DNA of 62,869 nt from JBILCM01 sp044353165 (GTDB lineage: Bacteria; Bacillota; Bacilli; Paenibacillales; YIM-B00363): NCBI GenBank assembly GCA_044353165.1, contig JBILCM010000005.1, forward strand, positions 1 to 62,869. Direction: 5' to 3'. A program made the translations under genes and the position numbers. Below the pieces are notes generated by a model. It was not told where the DNA came from and did no database searches. It saw only the letters and a program-made list of their open reading frames with translations. Below are positions 8,917-18,226 of the stretch, one piece after another. The stretch's first letter is position 1; every line of letters starts with the position of its first letter.

Positions 8917-10704
8917 CTAGTCATCTTCAAAAACAATGATTTGAAGGTCGACCGTTTCATTTGAACTGAGTTGCGAATCATGCCCAAAGGCATATCCATG
9001 TACGATCCATTCCGCTCCATTCACAAGCACCCTTTTTGGAATAAACAACCATTGTTCGTGATTATTAGAAACCTTAACGGCAGTTCGAAGTTTGATGGCC
9101 GTTGTTAGCAGTTCCCGCATGGTTGATGGGTGATATTTCCGAAGATGCTGGGTCCAAGCTTGGGGTACTCCCTCGAACTGTTCACGAAGTTGTTGCATCC
9201 CAGGTGGATCATCATCTAATGGGAACAACATTCCATTCCTCTGTGTATGAATAATTCCTAGTGTGTGATCATGAGCGGTATGATCGTTCGAGAGATGTTC
9301 CGTTTGTTTAACTGAAAAGGGTGCATATCCTTGCTTAATGAGCCAAGCTGTAGCTGCATGTAGTTGTTGTTTGGGAATGATAAAATCGCACGGGCCCATC
9401 TCTTGCGGAGCAAACTGTGCGAACTGAGAATCTACGCGTAATTGTGTTGCCAATAAAACGTTTTTGCATCGAATCAAAGTAACCTCTTCAATTGTTATAG
9501 AACCGTGATGATCTGACCATTCTCTGAGCACCCAAGCAATTGATTCTGGAACCGATGTTTCGTTATATTGTTGTAAATCATCGATCAATCGTTCGCAGTC
9601 CTGTCCGTTCTCTAATGCGCGCTCCCAATCTTTCCTTGTAATCAGATATGTATCTATCGTATCGCCAGTTACAAATTGTGCACAAGATTCCAGTAACCAG
9701 CGCGCAGTGTAAGGCATCGATGGAGGGACAAGCACCTCAAAATTAGGTTGAATCATCCATGATGGACTGTCCTCTTGATCAAACCCATAATCGGTTCGAC
9801 GAATGACAAGTTCCTCCGACGCTTCCATTTGGTTTGTAACTTCACATGTTCCTGTCTCAAAAAATCCGAAAGCGATCATCGGACGTACCCAGTAATCGAT
9901 GACTGCTCGTAACGTATCCGATTCGCTTTGTTGTGAACGAATAACCCCTGCATCAGACAAAACTTGAACGAGTTTACGGATAGAGAGCCATTGAGACGGA
10001 GGTAAATTTGTAAGAACTGCCCCTACATGTTGTAAAAACACATCACTAGGCGAATATGTATCTACCCAGAGGGTAAATAACCGATCCATCATTCGCGCTT
10101 CGGATTGCTGTAACCAACTTTTAACATTGTCTTGTAACACATCCAAACGTTGAAATCCTTGTCGAACCAACCCGAGGCGCAATGCTGCATCAAATATAAT
10201 TGCTACAGGTCTATTCATCTTATCCTGGTGCAAATATTGCATCTGTAAACCATCCACATCGGAATCAGATACGTCCAACCGGCGTTCCAATTTCACCACA
10301 TCTTTTTTATGAAAACCGCCTTTTTGCGACAATGTCAATCCGGGATATGTAGCAACAGCCAAGAAAAAAAATAGAAGTTTAGGGAACCCTCTTCTTCGAT
10401 CAATGATCGGTGTAACGCATTGTTCAGGTATGATGCACTCCAACAGTTGGGGCCCAAAGAAATAGTGCTGCAACTTGACAAATTGTCCATATGCTAGCAA
10501 ATGAAATATTTCACCCCATGCTTTTTTTCGGGTCTCGATCAGCTTGCGATTCCTTAAGAGTATAATACCGCGTTCTATCTCATGTCCGGTCATTACGGTT
10601 GGGAAAGCCGCTTCCAAAGCTTCCGAAGTAAAGGGATCTTGTCCAAAACGAATGATGATTTTCTGCAAAATAGAGCGTTCGATCCCGGTTAATTGTTCAT
10701 CCAT
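8917..10704 (-). CDS. Helicase-associated domain protein, partner of XPB-type helicase
   Basis: About 595 residues from ATG 10704, preceded by GATGAGGGTGAAACG; upstream in-frame TTG and ATG codons have poorer spacing. It overlaps the end of the XPB helicase gene by eight bases, so the two are translationally coupled. The N-terminal part looks like a winged helix (IERSILQKIIIRFG). A C-terminal segment around LIRCKNVLLATQLRVDSQF resembles the XPB/Ssl2-like helicase-conserved domain (Helicase_C_3). No helicase ATPase motifs are present. Its function is unproven, but constant pairing with XPB points to a subunit or DNA-binding accessory in repair. Confidence 0.65.
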   Translation of the reverse strand: MDEQLTGIERSILQKIIIRFGQDPFTSEALEAAFPTVMTGHEIERGIILLRNRKLIETRKKAWGEIFHLLAYGQFVKLQHYFFGPQLLECIIPEQCVTPIIDRRRGFPKLLFFFLAVATYPGLTLSQKGGFHKKDVVKLERRLDVSDSDVDGLQMQYLHQDKMNRPVAIIFDAALRLGLVRQGFQRLDVLQDNVKSWLQQSEARMMDRLFTLWVDTYSPSDVFLQHVGAVLTNLPPSQWLSIRKLVQVLSDAGVIRSQQSESDTLRAVIDYWVRPMIAFGFFETGTCEVTNQMEASEELVIRRTDYGFDQEDSPSWMIQPNFEVLVPPSMPYTARWLLESCAQFVTGDTIDTYLITRKDWERALENGQDCERLIDDLQQYNETSVPESIAWVLREWSDHHGSITIEEVTLIRCKNVLLATQLRVDSQFAQFAPQEMGPCDFIIPKQQLHAATAWLIKQGYAPFSVKQTEHLSNDHTAHDHTLGIIHTQRNGMLFPLDDDPPGMQQLREQFEGVPQAWTQHLRKYHPSTMRELLTTAIKLRTAVKVSNNHEQWLFIPKRVLVNGAEWIVHGYAFGHDSQLSSNETVDLQIIVFEDD

Positions 10705-12415
10705 TCGTTTCACCCTCATCAATACTGGCTTTCATCCAATCATCATATTTATACAAATGATAGCGATACCCTTGTTCCACAAGAAATAATTGCCGCTTTA
10801 ATGCATATTCTTGCTCTTTGGAGTCTTCCGAGACGAGGGAATAAAAGTATGCCTCATTGTGCAATCGTTTTGGCCGGAGCACCCTGCCAAGTCGTTGCGC
10901 CTCCTCTTGCCGAGACCCAAAACTTCCGGATATTTGTACAGCAACCGCTGCATCTGGTAAATCTACTGCAAAATTTGCAACTTTGGATACAATCAGAATG
11001 CGGATTTCCCCGCGATTAAAGGCTGAATACAATCGTTCGCGCTCCTGCGTACGTGTCTCGCCTGTAATCATGGGGATATCTAGTATACGTGCCACTTGTT
11101 GAAGTTGATCCAAATATTGGCCAATGATCAGGATAGCCATCCCTTGATGCTTGTTCAATACATGCAAGATGGCATCTGCTTTCATCGGGTTTTCTCCTGC
11201 GATCCGATGTCTATCCTTCGCCGTAGCATTGCGATATTGTTTTCTTACCGCATCCGGCATCGGTATACGAAGTTCCGTGCAATGCACCTTGGCAATCCAA
11301 CCTTGTTGTTCCAACCTTTTCCAAGGTATTTCAAGACGCTTAGGCCCTACGAGTGAAAATACATCATGCTCACAACCATCTTCCCTGACTAATGTGGCTG
11401 TGAGACCTAAACGTCGTGTTGCTTGAATTTCGGCTGTTGCGCGAAACACGGGTGCTGGAAGCAAATGAACCTCATCATAAATAATAAGACCCCACTGCCT
11501 TTGACGAAAAATTCGAATATGTATAAATTCCTCTTCTTTTGAAGCACGGTGCGTTAACATATGATACGTTGCAATCGTAATTTGCTTGACATGCTTTGCA
11601 GCTTGTCCGTATTCCCCAATGTCTTCCTCTAGCAAATCGGTTTTATCTAGAATCTCCCGTTTCCATTGTTTGACTGAAGTCGTGTTCGTCGTCAGGATGA
11701 GTGTTGCCCTACCCAAACTCACCATCGCACCGATACCCACCATTGTTTTTCCTGCACCACAAGGCAACACCACAACACCACTGCCGCCCGTTGCTGACCC
11801 GCCAAGCAGGAAAGCGCGCACGGCCTCTTCTTGATAATCTCGCAGTGAAAATGGGGTACCCTTGGATTTAGAATGGGTCAGCAATTGCATGGAGACGACT
11901 TCCCCATCCTCATATCCTGCCAAATCGATCACTGGATAACCCAAACGCATTAACTCTTGTTTTACGAGGCCGCGATGAATCCATCGAATGTGCAATGCAT
12001 GATCAGCGGAATATTCTTGTTCGTACTGAACCCAGAATGTACGTAATGAATCCAACCCCTGTAAATAGGAATTAACAGACGGCTCGGTTGTTCGAAGTAC
12101 AAGTTGATTGCCATCTCGTTCCATTCGCAATTGACCATAGCGGTGCATATATAGACAAATTTCTTGAATAACCTTCGATGGAACACCATATTTTGCATGT
12201 TGATGTAAGGTTTGGCACACGGTTTGCGCGGACATCCCTGTAGATGCTGCATTCCATAAAGATAAGGGGGTGATTCTAAAGGTATGTAAGCCTTCAGGAC
12301 TTTTCCATAGATCGGAAAATCCAATAATCGCTTCACGCACATCCGTTGCATTCGGGTGATCCAAATCAAGTAACAACGTACAATCTTTCTGCACGATTAA
12401 AGGTTTGTCCAACAA
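10697..12415 (-). CDS. XPB-type DNA repair helicase (SF2)
   Basis: About 572 residues if it starts at TTG 12415, which has AAGGGGG nine bases ahead; an ATG at 12439 is in frame but has only a weak site. Motifs (numbered from that ATG): Walker A CGAGKT (about 228), DEVH box (322-325), GLTATL (motif III), the XPB-specific RED motif (352-354) and motif VI QRLGRVLRP. XPB proteins are 3'-5' DNA translocases used in nucleotide excision repair and transcription in archaea and eukaryotes. It forms an operon with the helicase-associated protein. The CBS gene's terminator ends only about 35 bases upstream. Confidence 0.88.
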   Translation of the reverse strand: MLDKPLIVQKDCTLLLDLDHPNATDVREAIIGFSDLWKSPEGLHTFRITPLSLWNAASTGMSAQTVCQTLHQHAKYGVPSKVIQEICLYMHRYGQLRMERDGNQLVLRTTEPSVNSYLQGLDSLRTFWVQYEQEYSADHALHIRWIHRGLVKQELMRLGYPVIDLAGYEDGEVVSMQLLTHSKSKGTPFSLRDYQEEAVRAFLLGGSATGGSGVVVLPCGAGKTMVGIGAMVSLGRATLILTTNTTSVKQWKREILDKTDLLEEDIGEYGQAAKHVKQITIATYHMLTHRASKEEEFIHIRIFRQRQWGLIIYDEVHLLPAPVFRATAEIQATRRLGLTATLVREDGCEHDVFSLVGPKRLEIPWKRLEQQGWIAKVHCTELRIPMPDAVRKQYRNATAKDRHRIAGENPMKADAILHVLNKHQGMAILIIGQYLDQLQQVARILDIPMITGETRTQERERLYSAFNRGEIRILIVSKVANFAVDLPDAAVAVQISGSFGSRQEEAQRLGRVLRPKRLHNEAYFYSLVSEDSKEQEYALKRQLFLVEQGYRYHLYKYDDWMKASIDEGETNG

Positions 12416-12448
12416 CGCCGCATTCCCCCTTATCTTCATTCTTCTATT

Positions 12449-12479
12449 GAAAAAATCCGTTTCCCCTAAGGAAAACGGA
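12449..12479 (-). terminator. Intrinsic terminator after the CBS-domain gene
   Basis: Minus strand TCCGTTTTCC, loop TTAG, GGGAAACGGA (12479-12456), then six Ts. It lies between the CBS gene and the XPB gene, very close to the latter's start. Confidence 0.8.
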
Positions 12480-12493
12480 ACTTGATATAAAGC

Positions 12494-12940
12494 TTAACCA
12501 CGGGTTGATGTTTTGTGTTTCTCCGAGATATCGCTTAATGCCTGACCAGCTTCTTCCTCCGTATTCGCGCGAACCGCCAAATCTCCAATCGCGACGATGC
12601 CTACGAGTTCGTTGTTTTGAACGACTGGAAGACGACGAATTTGCTGTGATGCCATCATTCGGGCTGCTTCATCCGCACTCGTCTGTGGCGAAACGGTGAC
12701 TAGCTGTTGATCACTAATGACTTCCTTTACAGCTGTAGATCCAGAGTGCTTCTGTGCATATCCACGAATCACTAAATCCCGGTCTGTAACAACACCCACC
12801 AGTCGTTTACCCTCAACGACAGGAATAAAACCAATGTCATGTTGTTTCATTCGGACTGCCACTTCATAAATGTTATCTTGCTGTGTGACCGTCACGAGTT
12901 CCGTCTCCATAATTTCTTGTACTGTCAGTTGTTTTACCAT
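12494..12940 (-). CDS. CBS-domain pair protein
   Basis: 148 residues with two tandem CBS motifs and nothing else: the first about residues 8-62 (VQEIMETELVTV ... GVVTDRDLVIRG), the second about 73-125 (VSPQTSADEAARMM ... GIVAIGDLAVR). Such stand-alone pairs usually bind adenosine nucleotides and act as energy sensors. The substrate and partner are unknown here. ATG 12940 follows AAAGGAGGG with good spacing. A clear terminator follows, so it is probably monocistronic. Confidence 0.9.
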   Translation of the reverse strand: MVKQLTVQEIMETELVTVTQQDNIYEVAVRMKQHDIGFIPVVEGKRLVGVVTDRDLVIRGYAQKHSGSTAVKEVISDQQLVTVSPQTSADEAARMMASQQIRRLPVVQNNELVGIVAIGDLAVRANTEEEAGQALSDISEKHKTSTRG

Positions 12941-12993
12941 ATTGAGTTATCCCTCCTTTCCTTAGTAGAATTTCCCGACGGAGGGTAAATCAT

Positions 12994-14148
12994 TCATATT
13001 CGTGCAGCTAGCTTGAACAGCAATCTTACGCTTGTTTCCAATGCCGACTCATCAATGTCGAACATCGGATGGTGGTGTGGAGTCGACCCCGGATGAAGGC
13101 TGGCCCCAACAAATATAAAGCAACCGGGCACGCGTTCTAAATAATAGGCGAAATCTTCCGCAGCCATGACGGGCGAACAGACCTCTACTTGCGATTCACC
13201 GAATAGTGAACGAGCCACGTGCAATACGTGCTCTGTTCGCAGGGGGTCGTTGATCAACGGAGGATAGCTTAGAATATAATCAAGCTCATACTGCGCTTCA
13301 AACATTGCGCAGGTCGAGGACAAAACTTCCTCAATTCGTTGTTTCGCTAAAGATCTGATTTGGGATGACATCGTGCGAACGGTCCCCTGTAATTTGCAAT
13401 CCGCCGCAATGACATTGAACGTCGTTCCTGCATGGAATGATCCGATCGATATGACGCCTGGCTCTATGGGATTGAAATTTCGGCTTACCACCGATTGAAG
13501 ATTCACCACAGCATGAGCGCCGACCACAACGCTGTCAACGGACTCATGCGGGAGTCCGCCATGCCCCCCTCTGCCACGAATGGTCGCTGTGAACTCGTCT
13601 GCCGCGGCCATCATGGGACCTGGTGTTGTACACACAAGACCAGCGGGGAATGGTGACCACAGATGAATCCCATAAATTTCATCGACGCCCTCCAGAGCGC
13701 CTTCTTGAATCATGGCCATCGCACCTCCTGGCGGCACTTCTTCAGCCGGCTGAAATATGAGCCTTACTGATCCGCTCCAATACTCTTTCGAATGTGTGAG
13801 AAGTTCTGCGACACCCATCAAAACAGCCGTATGCCCATCATGTCCGCAAGCATGCATGACGCCCGGTATTTGCGATGCATACTCCACTTGTTTTAGGTCT
13901 TGAATAGGTAAAGCATCCATGTCGGCACGCAAGCAAATTCTTTTGCCAGGGGCGTGTCCCTCAAGATCGGCAATGACACCGTGACCGCCAATGCCTGTGC
14001 GCAGATGCCAACCGAGCGGTTCCAGATGATCCTTTACAAATTGGGATGTGGTCTTTTCATGGTATGAGAGTTCCGGGTATCGATGCAGGTGTCGCCGCCA
14101 TGCGATCACTTTCGAGATCAGCGACTCGTAAAACGCGGTGTCAATCAA
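12994..14148 (-). CDS. M20-family amidohydrolase
   Basis: About 384 residues from TTG 14148, which has GGGGGG six bases upstream. An ATG at 14193 would add an unlikely hydrophobic lead with no good site. Motifs are RRHLHRYPELSYHE at the N-terminus, MHACGHDGHTAVL (metal-binding Cys/His), QPAEEVPPGGA with the catalytic Glu pair, and SPVMAAEDFAYY near the end. The family hydrolyses N-acyl amino acids, for example hippurate, indole-acetyl amino acids or N-acetyl-LL-diaminopimelate. The sequence alone does not settle the substrate. dapF lies at the other end of the window but is not linked. Confidence 0.88.
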   Translation of the reverse strand: MIDTAFYESLISKVIAWRRHLHRYPELSYHEKTTSQFVKDHLEPLGWHLRTGIGGHGVIADLEGHAPGKRICLRADMDALPIQDLKQVEYASQIPGVMHACGHDGHTAVLMGVAELLTHSKEYWSGSVRLIFQPAEEVPPGGAMAMIQEGALEGVDEIYGIHLWSPFPAGLVCTTPGPMMAAADEFTATIRGRGGHGGLPHESVDSVVVGAHAVVNLQSVVSRNFNPIEPGVISIGSFHAGTTFNVIAADCKLQGTVRTMSSQIRSLAKQRIEEVLSSTCAMFEAQYELDYILSYPPLINDPLRTEHVLHVARSLFGESQVEVCSPVMAAEDFAYYLERVPGCFIFVGASLHPGSTPHHHPMFDIDESALETSVRLLFKLAARI

Positions 14149-14283
14149 AACAATCCCCCCTGAACTGTATATTAACAGAATTGTAACGATCATTTGAGTG
14201 AATGTGGTTGCGTCTTCTATGTATTCATAATATCATGAGGTTGTACTTCACGCGATGCAAAACCGTAACAGGAGGAATGCAAC

Positions 14284-14631
14284 TTGATTATTGAAGATAG
14301 TGGATTGAATGGCCTTCAATCAGAATTGGCGGATCTTGACACTTGCTCACAAAAACTTGGATTTGTGCGTTGGCAATGGGAGTATTACCGTGCAACGTAC
14401 GACATCAAGTTTGAAGACAAAACGAACAATGCAGATTATTTTTTACGAGTAAATGCCAGAACCGTGGAAGGTAAACTCGAAAACCCGGAAGCGGTGCTTG
14501 TGTTGGAAGATGTCTATTTAGGACGGGCTACATTCCCACATGGGCTCGATTACGGATCTCCAGTTCCTGAGAATATCGTACAAAGCGCAAAACAGAAACT
14601 TGCGGCATTAAAGCAACTTCTTCTTGCCTAA
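14284..14631 (+). CDS. YugN-like protein
   Basis: 115 residues from TTG 14284, with AGGAGG nine bases before it. The pattern SGLNGLQSELADLD, then RWQWEYYRATYDIKF, then the C-terminal PVPENIVQSAKQKL matches the Bacillota YugN-like family, which has no defined function. Small, acidic and soluble. It ends 15 bases before the ftsW start, so the two are probably cotranscribed. Confidence 0.7.
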   Translation: MIIEDSGLNGLQSELADLDTCSQKLGFVRWQWEYYRATYDIKFEDKTNNADYFLRVNARTVEGKLENPEAVLVLEDVYLGRATFPHGLDYGSPVPENIVQSAKQKLAALKQLLLA

Positions 14632-14646
14632 CGGAGATATGGACGT

Positions 14647-15798
14647 ATGTCACGCAGAGGAACACCTGACTTTCTCCTATTACTCATGACGTTTATGTTA
14701 GTTGGTTTTGGCATTGTCATGGTGTTTAGCGCGAGCTCCGCAGAAGCAGCTTATGAATACGGCGACGCCATGTTCTTCACCAAAAAACAAATCGCCGCAG
14801 CAGGCATTGGCGCTGTGCTCATGTTTGCGCTGATGAACATGCCCTATAAGATTTGGAAAAAAGCGTATCTTCCCTTTTTCTTGATCGTTGTTGGATTGCT
14901 AGTTTATGTGCTTACGATCCCAACCGCAGGTCAACCACGAAGTTGGATCGACCTAGGTTTTTTCTCAATTCAACCCTCTGAATTCGCAAAACTTGCTATC
15001 GTCATGTACCTTGCATCACTCATCATGCGCAAAGGTGAAAAAATGAGCCTGTTGCGTACCGGGCTTCTGCCCATCATATTGGTTGTTGGGGTTGTCGCGA
15101 CACTCATCCTGATGCAACCGGACTTTGGATCGACAATCGTATTTTTGTTAAGCGCATCGTTTTTGATTGTCGTGGGTGGCGCCAAAATGCAACACATCAT
15201 TATGGGAGTCAGCGTAGTCGTGGTCGCCGCAGCCCTGTTGTGGGGAGGGAGTCTTCTCTCCAATATGAACCTTCAGGATGAGTACCAACTCAAACGGATT
15301 AGTTGTTATTTGGATCCATGGCATGATCCGCAAGGCTGGTGTTGGCAACATGTTCAAGCCGAACTTGCTTTCGGCCATGGCGGTTTGACCGGTGCTGGTT
15401 TTGGACAGAGCATTCAGAAGCTTTTTTATTTGCCTGAGGCGCAGAACGATTTTATTTTTGCCATTATTGGGGAAGAATTCGGGTTTCTAGGCGTGACCCT
15501 TTTTATCGTGTTCCTTATTGTTTTCCTCTGGCGGGGAATTCAGATTGCTTTGCGTTGCCGGGATCCCTTTGGCACATTGCTCGGCATCGGCATCGTCGGC
15601 ATGATCGGTATTCAAGCGTTTATCAATATCGGCGGTGTAGCTCGCGCCATTCCTATGACAGGCATTACACTTCCTTTCATATCATCCGGCGGTTCTTCAT
15701 TGCTCGTCAGCATGATGAGTATGGGCATATTATTAAACATATCTAGAGAAAACAATTCAATTGCACATGAAGCGTTGTATGATAACTCCGATAACTAA
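14647..15798 (+). CDS. ftsW: FtsW/RodA/SpoVE-family peptidoglycan glycosyltransferase
   Basis: 383 residues with about ten membrane helices. SEDS proteins polymerise lipid II at the septum or cell cylinder together with a class B PBP. The conserved loop GEEFGFLG and the C-terminal block RAIPMTGITLPFISSGGSS identify the FtsW/SpoVE branch rather than RodA. The neighbourhood supports ftsW: ylaN, which sits beside ftsW in B. subtilis, is about 450 bases downstream on the other strand. A GGAGAT site precedes ATG 14647. A SpoVE-like sporulation role cannot be ruled out. Confidence 0.85.
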   Translation: MSRRGTPDFLLLLMTFMLVGFGIVMVFSASSAEAAYEYGDAMFFTKKQIAAAGIGAVLMFALMNMPYKIWKKAYLPFFLIVVGLLVYVLTIPTAGQPRSWIDLGFFSIQPSEFAKLAIVMYLASLIMRKGEKMSLLRTGLLPIILVVGVVATLILMQPDFGSTIVFLLSASFLIVVGGAKMQHIIMGVSVVVVAAALLWGGSLLSNMNLQDEYQLKRISCYLDPWHDPQGWCWQHVQAELAFGHGGLTGAGFGQSIQKLFYLPEAQNDFIFAIIGEEFGFLGVTLFIVFLIVFLWRGIQIALRCRDPFGTLLGIGIVGMIGIQAFINIGGVARAIPMTGITLPFISSGGSSLLVSMMSMGILLNISRENNSIAHEALYDNSDN

Positions 15799-15843
15799 AA
15801 AAGGTTGATTCATTCGTCGTCGATAGACGGATGGACCAACCTT
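15797..15843 (-). terminator. Intrinsic terminator between ftsW and the Asp23 gene
   Basis: Inverted AAGGTTG...CAACCTT arms with an inner CGTC/GACG pair. Read on the minus strand they are followed by a T run, so this serves the Asp23 gene; it may also stop ftsW transcripts. Confidence 0.65.
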
Positions 15844-15860
15844 CAATCTATACAATCATC

Positions 15861-16235
15861 TTATTTCACGCGCAAGAGCGGCTCCTCTGCGTCTTCATCT
15901 TGAATTTGAACACCCTCAACCTTCACATTGACTTCGACAACATGCAATCCTGTCATTGATTGTACCGACTCTTTCACACGCTCTTGCAATTGTCTGCATA
16001 CATCATGAATTGCTACTCCATAGTTGACGATAACCCTAAGGTCGATAGCCGTTTCAAGTTCGCCTACCTCAACTGTAACACCCTTCTGTGCATTCTTCCC
16101 ACTTAACCGTTTCGCCCAACCTTCAGAAATACCGCCAGACATGCCCGCAATTCCCGCTGTATCTTGTGCAGCTACCCCTGCAATTGTAGCAACAACGTCA
16201 TCTGAAATTCGAATCGTCCCATTACTTTCAATCAT
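15861..16235 (-). CDS. Asp23/Gls24-family envelope stress protein
   Basis: 124 residues. The Asp23/Gls24 domain fills the protein: GTIRISDDVVATIAGVAA at the start, then GVTVEVGELETAIDLRVIVNYG and VNVKVEGVQIQDED. Family members are abundant envelope-associated proteins, often tied to alkaline or cell-wall stress. No membrane helix is seen here, so any membrane attachment needs a partner. ATG 16235 is preceded by GGGAGGAG. It lies 20 bases downstream of ylaN and is probably in the same transcript. Confidence 0.9.
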   Translation of the reverse strand: MIESNGTIRISDDVVATIAGVAAQDTAGIAGMSGGISEGWAKRLSGKNAQKGVTVEVGELETAIDLRVIVNYGVAIHDVCRQLQERVKESVQSMTGLHVVEVNVKVEGVQIQDEDAEEPLLRVK

Positions 16236-16256
16236 TCAATATCACTCCTCCCAAGA

Positions 16257-16556
16257 TTATCGATCGCTAAGTGAGTTGTTTGCGAGTGCTTCGTACAACG
16301 CTGAAAAATTTCGCTCAAGTTCAATCAGCAGCTTTTTTCCATCCGCTTCTTGAATAAGACCCGCACGAACGGCAAAATCGATTTCCCTAGACAGTCCATA
16401 CATCTGGGTGTCCAATACTTCCTCATAAACAGGACATTGACGGGTGGCTAAATTTTCCATCTGAACCTGAATTAATGTCTCTATTTTTTTCGCATCTTCA
16501 CGCAGTAAGTCAAACGCCTTCTGTGACAAATGCATGAACAATTCCGATGAAGACAT
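16257..16556 (-). CDS. ylaN: YlaN-family protein (DUF1507 / UPF0358)
   Basis: 99 residues, colinear with B. subtilis YlaN: IQVQMENLATRQCPVYEEV and DTQMYGLSREIDFAVRAGL are nearly identical blocks. YlaN is essential or quasi-essential in Bacillota and has been linked to iron homeostasis and the Fur repressor. The single Cys in the RQCPVYEE block is conserved. ATG 16556 follows AGGAGGAG. In B. subtilis ylaN is followed by ftsW on the same strand; here ftsW is near but in the opposite orientation, with the Asp23 gene between. Confidence 0.92.
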   Translation of the reverse strand: MSSSELFMHLSQKAFDLLREDAKKIETLIQVQMENLATRQCPVYEEVLDTQMYGLSREIDFAVRAGLIQEADGKKLLIELERNFSALYEALANNSLSDR

Positions 16557-16659
16557 AACAAGCTCCTCCTACGTACGATCCGATCTTATGTTCATATTAG
16601 ACCAAAATGGCGCAACAAACAAGTTAAGTAAAATGCAACTATTCCTTTGTTTCATTGAT

Positions 16660-16692
16660 AAAGCCGTTCAAGCATTCTGCTTGAACGGCTTT
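16660..16692. terminator. Perfect 15-bp hairpin after the HPr-like gene
   Basis: AAAGCCGTTCAAGCA and its exact complement around a three-base loop. The T run is short on both strands. It most likely ends the HPr-like transcript on the minus strand. Confidence 0.7.
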
Positions 16693-16714
16693 ATGATGAC
16701 ACACAATATTGTTG

Positions 16715-16951
16715 TTAAACCTTTATATTCAAACCATGTTTCGCAAACACTTCGATCATTGCAGCCTTCGCTTCCGCCTCGTCTGGGCCGTGCACATGTA
16801 GTTCATAATTCCACTCTGATACAAGTGTTGTGAATAAGCCGAGAATACTCTTTACATCAATATACTTATTGTCAACTTGTAAAACGATAGAAGAACTAAA
16901 TTTTCCAGCTGTTTGAGAAATATCTACAATGGCCATGTTTTTGTTTGTCAA
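16715..16951 (-). CDS. HPr-like protein lacking the phosphorylatable histidine region
   Basis: 78 residues from TTG 16951, chosen because GGAGGCGATCCCG lies directly ahead. A GTG at 16996 would add 15 residues but has no site. The fold matches HPr from the first helix on (DISQTAGKF, then KYIDVKSILGL), and the regulatory Ser46 equivalent is kept in KSILGL. The first strand and the His15 loop are absent. Even in the longer form the aligned position is Lys rather than His. It therefore cannot pass phosphate from EI to sugar permeases. It could be a Crh-like partner of HPr kinase, or something else; a role with CcpA is speculation. Confidence 0.75.
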   Translation of the reverse strand: MTNKNMAIVDISQTAGKFSSSIVLQVDNKYIDVKSILGLFTTLVSEWNYELHVHGPDEAEAKAAMIEVFAKHGLNIKV

Positions 16952-17028
16952 CGGGATCGCCTCCGCATTAAGGGTTAGAACAATCGTTCTATCCACATCA
17001 TACTTGAGGTAAAGTAAGGAATCAATCT

Positions 17029-18144
17029 TTATTTTAAATTTTCAGGATTCAAACCTTCCAATTCGGGGATAACGAAGCGACCATCTTTGCGGATCAGTCG
17101 GTCATCGAACCATATTTCACCACCGCCATATTCAGGCCTCTGAATGAGTACAAGATCCCAATGAATCGAGGACCGATTGCCGTTATCCGCATCTTCATAA
17201 GCTTGACCAGGTGTGAAATGTAAGCTGCCATCTATCTTTTCATCAAAAAGCGTGTCTTTCATCGGATGTTGAATATACGGATTAAATCCAATGCTAAACT
17301 CACCGATATACCGTGCGCCTTCGTCATTATCAAGAATTTTGTTGAGCCGAGCTGTGTCGTTGCTGGTGGCTTCTACGATTTTTCCTCGTTCGAAACGAAA
17401 GCGAATGTTTTCAAACGTGATGCCGGAATAAACGCTAGGTGTGTTGAACTGAATCGTTCCATTGACAGAATCGCGGACAGGTGCCGTGAATAACTCGCCG
17501 TCCGGCAAATTGCTGCCGCCAACACATTTGACATTCGGAATTCCTTTAATGGAGAACGTTACATCCGTTCCTGGTGCCACAAGCCTCACCCGATCGGTGG
17601 AACGCATCAGTTCGGACAACGGATTCATTGCCTCTGACATTTTCTGATAATCAAGCGTACAAACATTAAAATAAAAATCTTCGAATGCATCCGTGTTCAT
17701 CCCTGCGAGTTGTGCCATAGCAGGACTCGGGTAGCGCATAACGACCCAACGGGTATGGCGTACTCTTTGATCCAGATGAACGGGTTTGTAGTAGATTTTC
17801 TCATACAAGCTCAATTGATCGTCTTGAAGTCCGGACAGTTCACTCGCATTCTCACCGGAACGAATCGCAATATACACATCCATTGATTTCATCCGAGCCA
17901 AATCCCAATCACGCCATAACTCTAGATTTTCTTGCGTCATCGATTGCAGCATGACACGCTGCACAGCACGGTCCGTTAATTGTACGAACGGGTAACCTCC
18001 TGCGAGATGCACCTCTTTAATGATCGATTTCAGGAGTTCTCTTTCCGGTCCGATCATTTCAATGAGCACACGTTCACCAGTTTTTACTTTTGTGGAGTAA
18101 TTCACAATCATTTTTGCAAACTTCTCGATTCTAGGATCTTTCAT
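17029..18144 (-). CDS. M29-family aminopeptidase (AmpS/thermophilic type)
   Basis: 371 residues from ATG 18144, behind AGGAGG; the frame stays open to 18180 but without a site. M29 enzymes are two-metal aminopeptidases of broad specificity in the cytosol. Visible blocks include TGERVLIEMIGPERELL near the start, FENIRFRFERGKIVEA with the first metal-binding Glu, YIGEFSIGFNPYI with the second, and the C-terminal NRSSIHWDLVLIQRPEYGGG holding His and Asp ligands. The start lies about 325 bases from rpsD, in divergent orientation. Confidence 0.92.
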   Translation of the reverse strand: MKDPRIEKFAKMIVNYSTKVKTGERVLIEMIGPERELLKSIIKEVHLAGGYPFVQLTDRAVQRVMLQSMTQENLELWRDWDLARMKSMDVYIAIRSGENASELSGLQDDQLSLYEKIYYKPVHLDQRVRHTRWVVMRYPSPAMAQLAGMNTDAFEDFYFNVCTLDYQKMSEAMNPLSELMRSTDRVRLVAPGTDVTFSIKGIPNVKCVGGSNLPDGELFTAPVRDSVNGTIQFNTPSVYSGITFENIRFRFERGKIVEATSNDTARLNKILDNDEGARYIGEFSIGFNPYIQHPMKDTLFDEKIDGSLHFTPGQAYEDADNGNRSSIHWDLVLIQRPEYGGGEIWFDDRLIRKDGRFVIPELEGLNPENLK

Positions 18145-18226
18145 GGGCCATCCTCCTAACGAATGCCTTATTCGGCGCATAGTCTTTCCTTTTTTCTATG
18201 TTTATATTAACATGAGAATGTTTATC

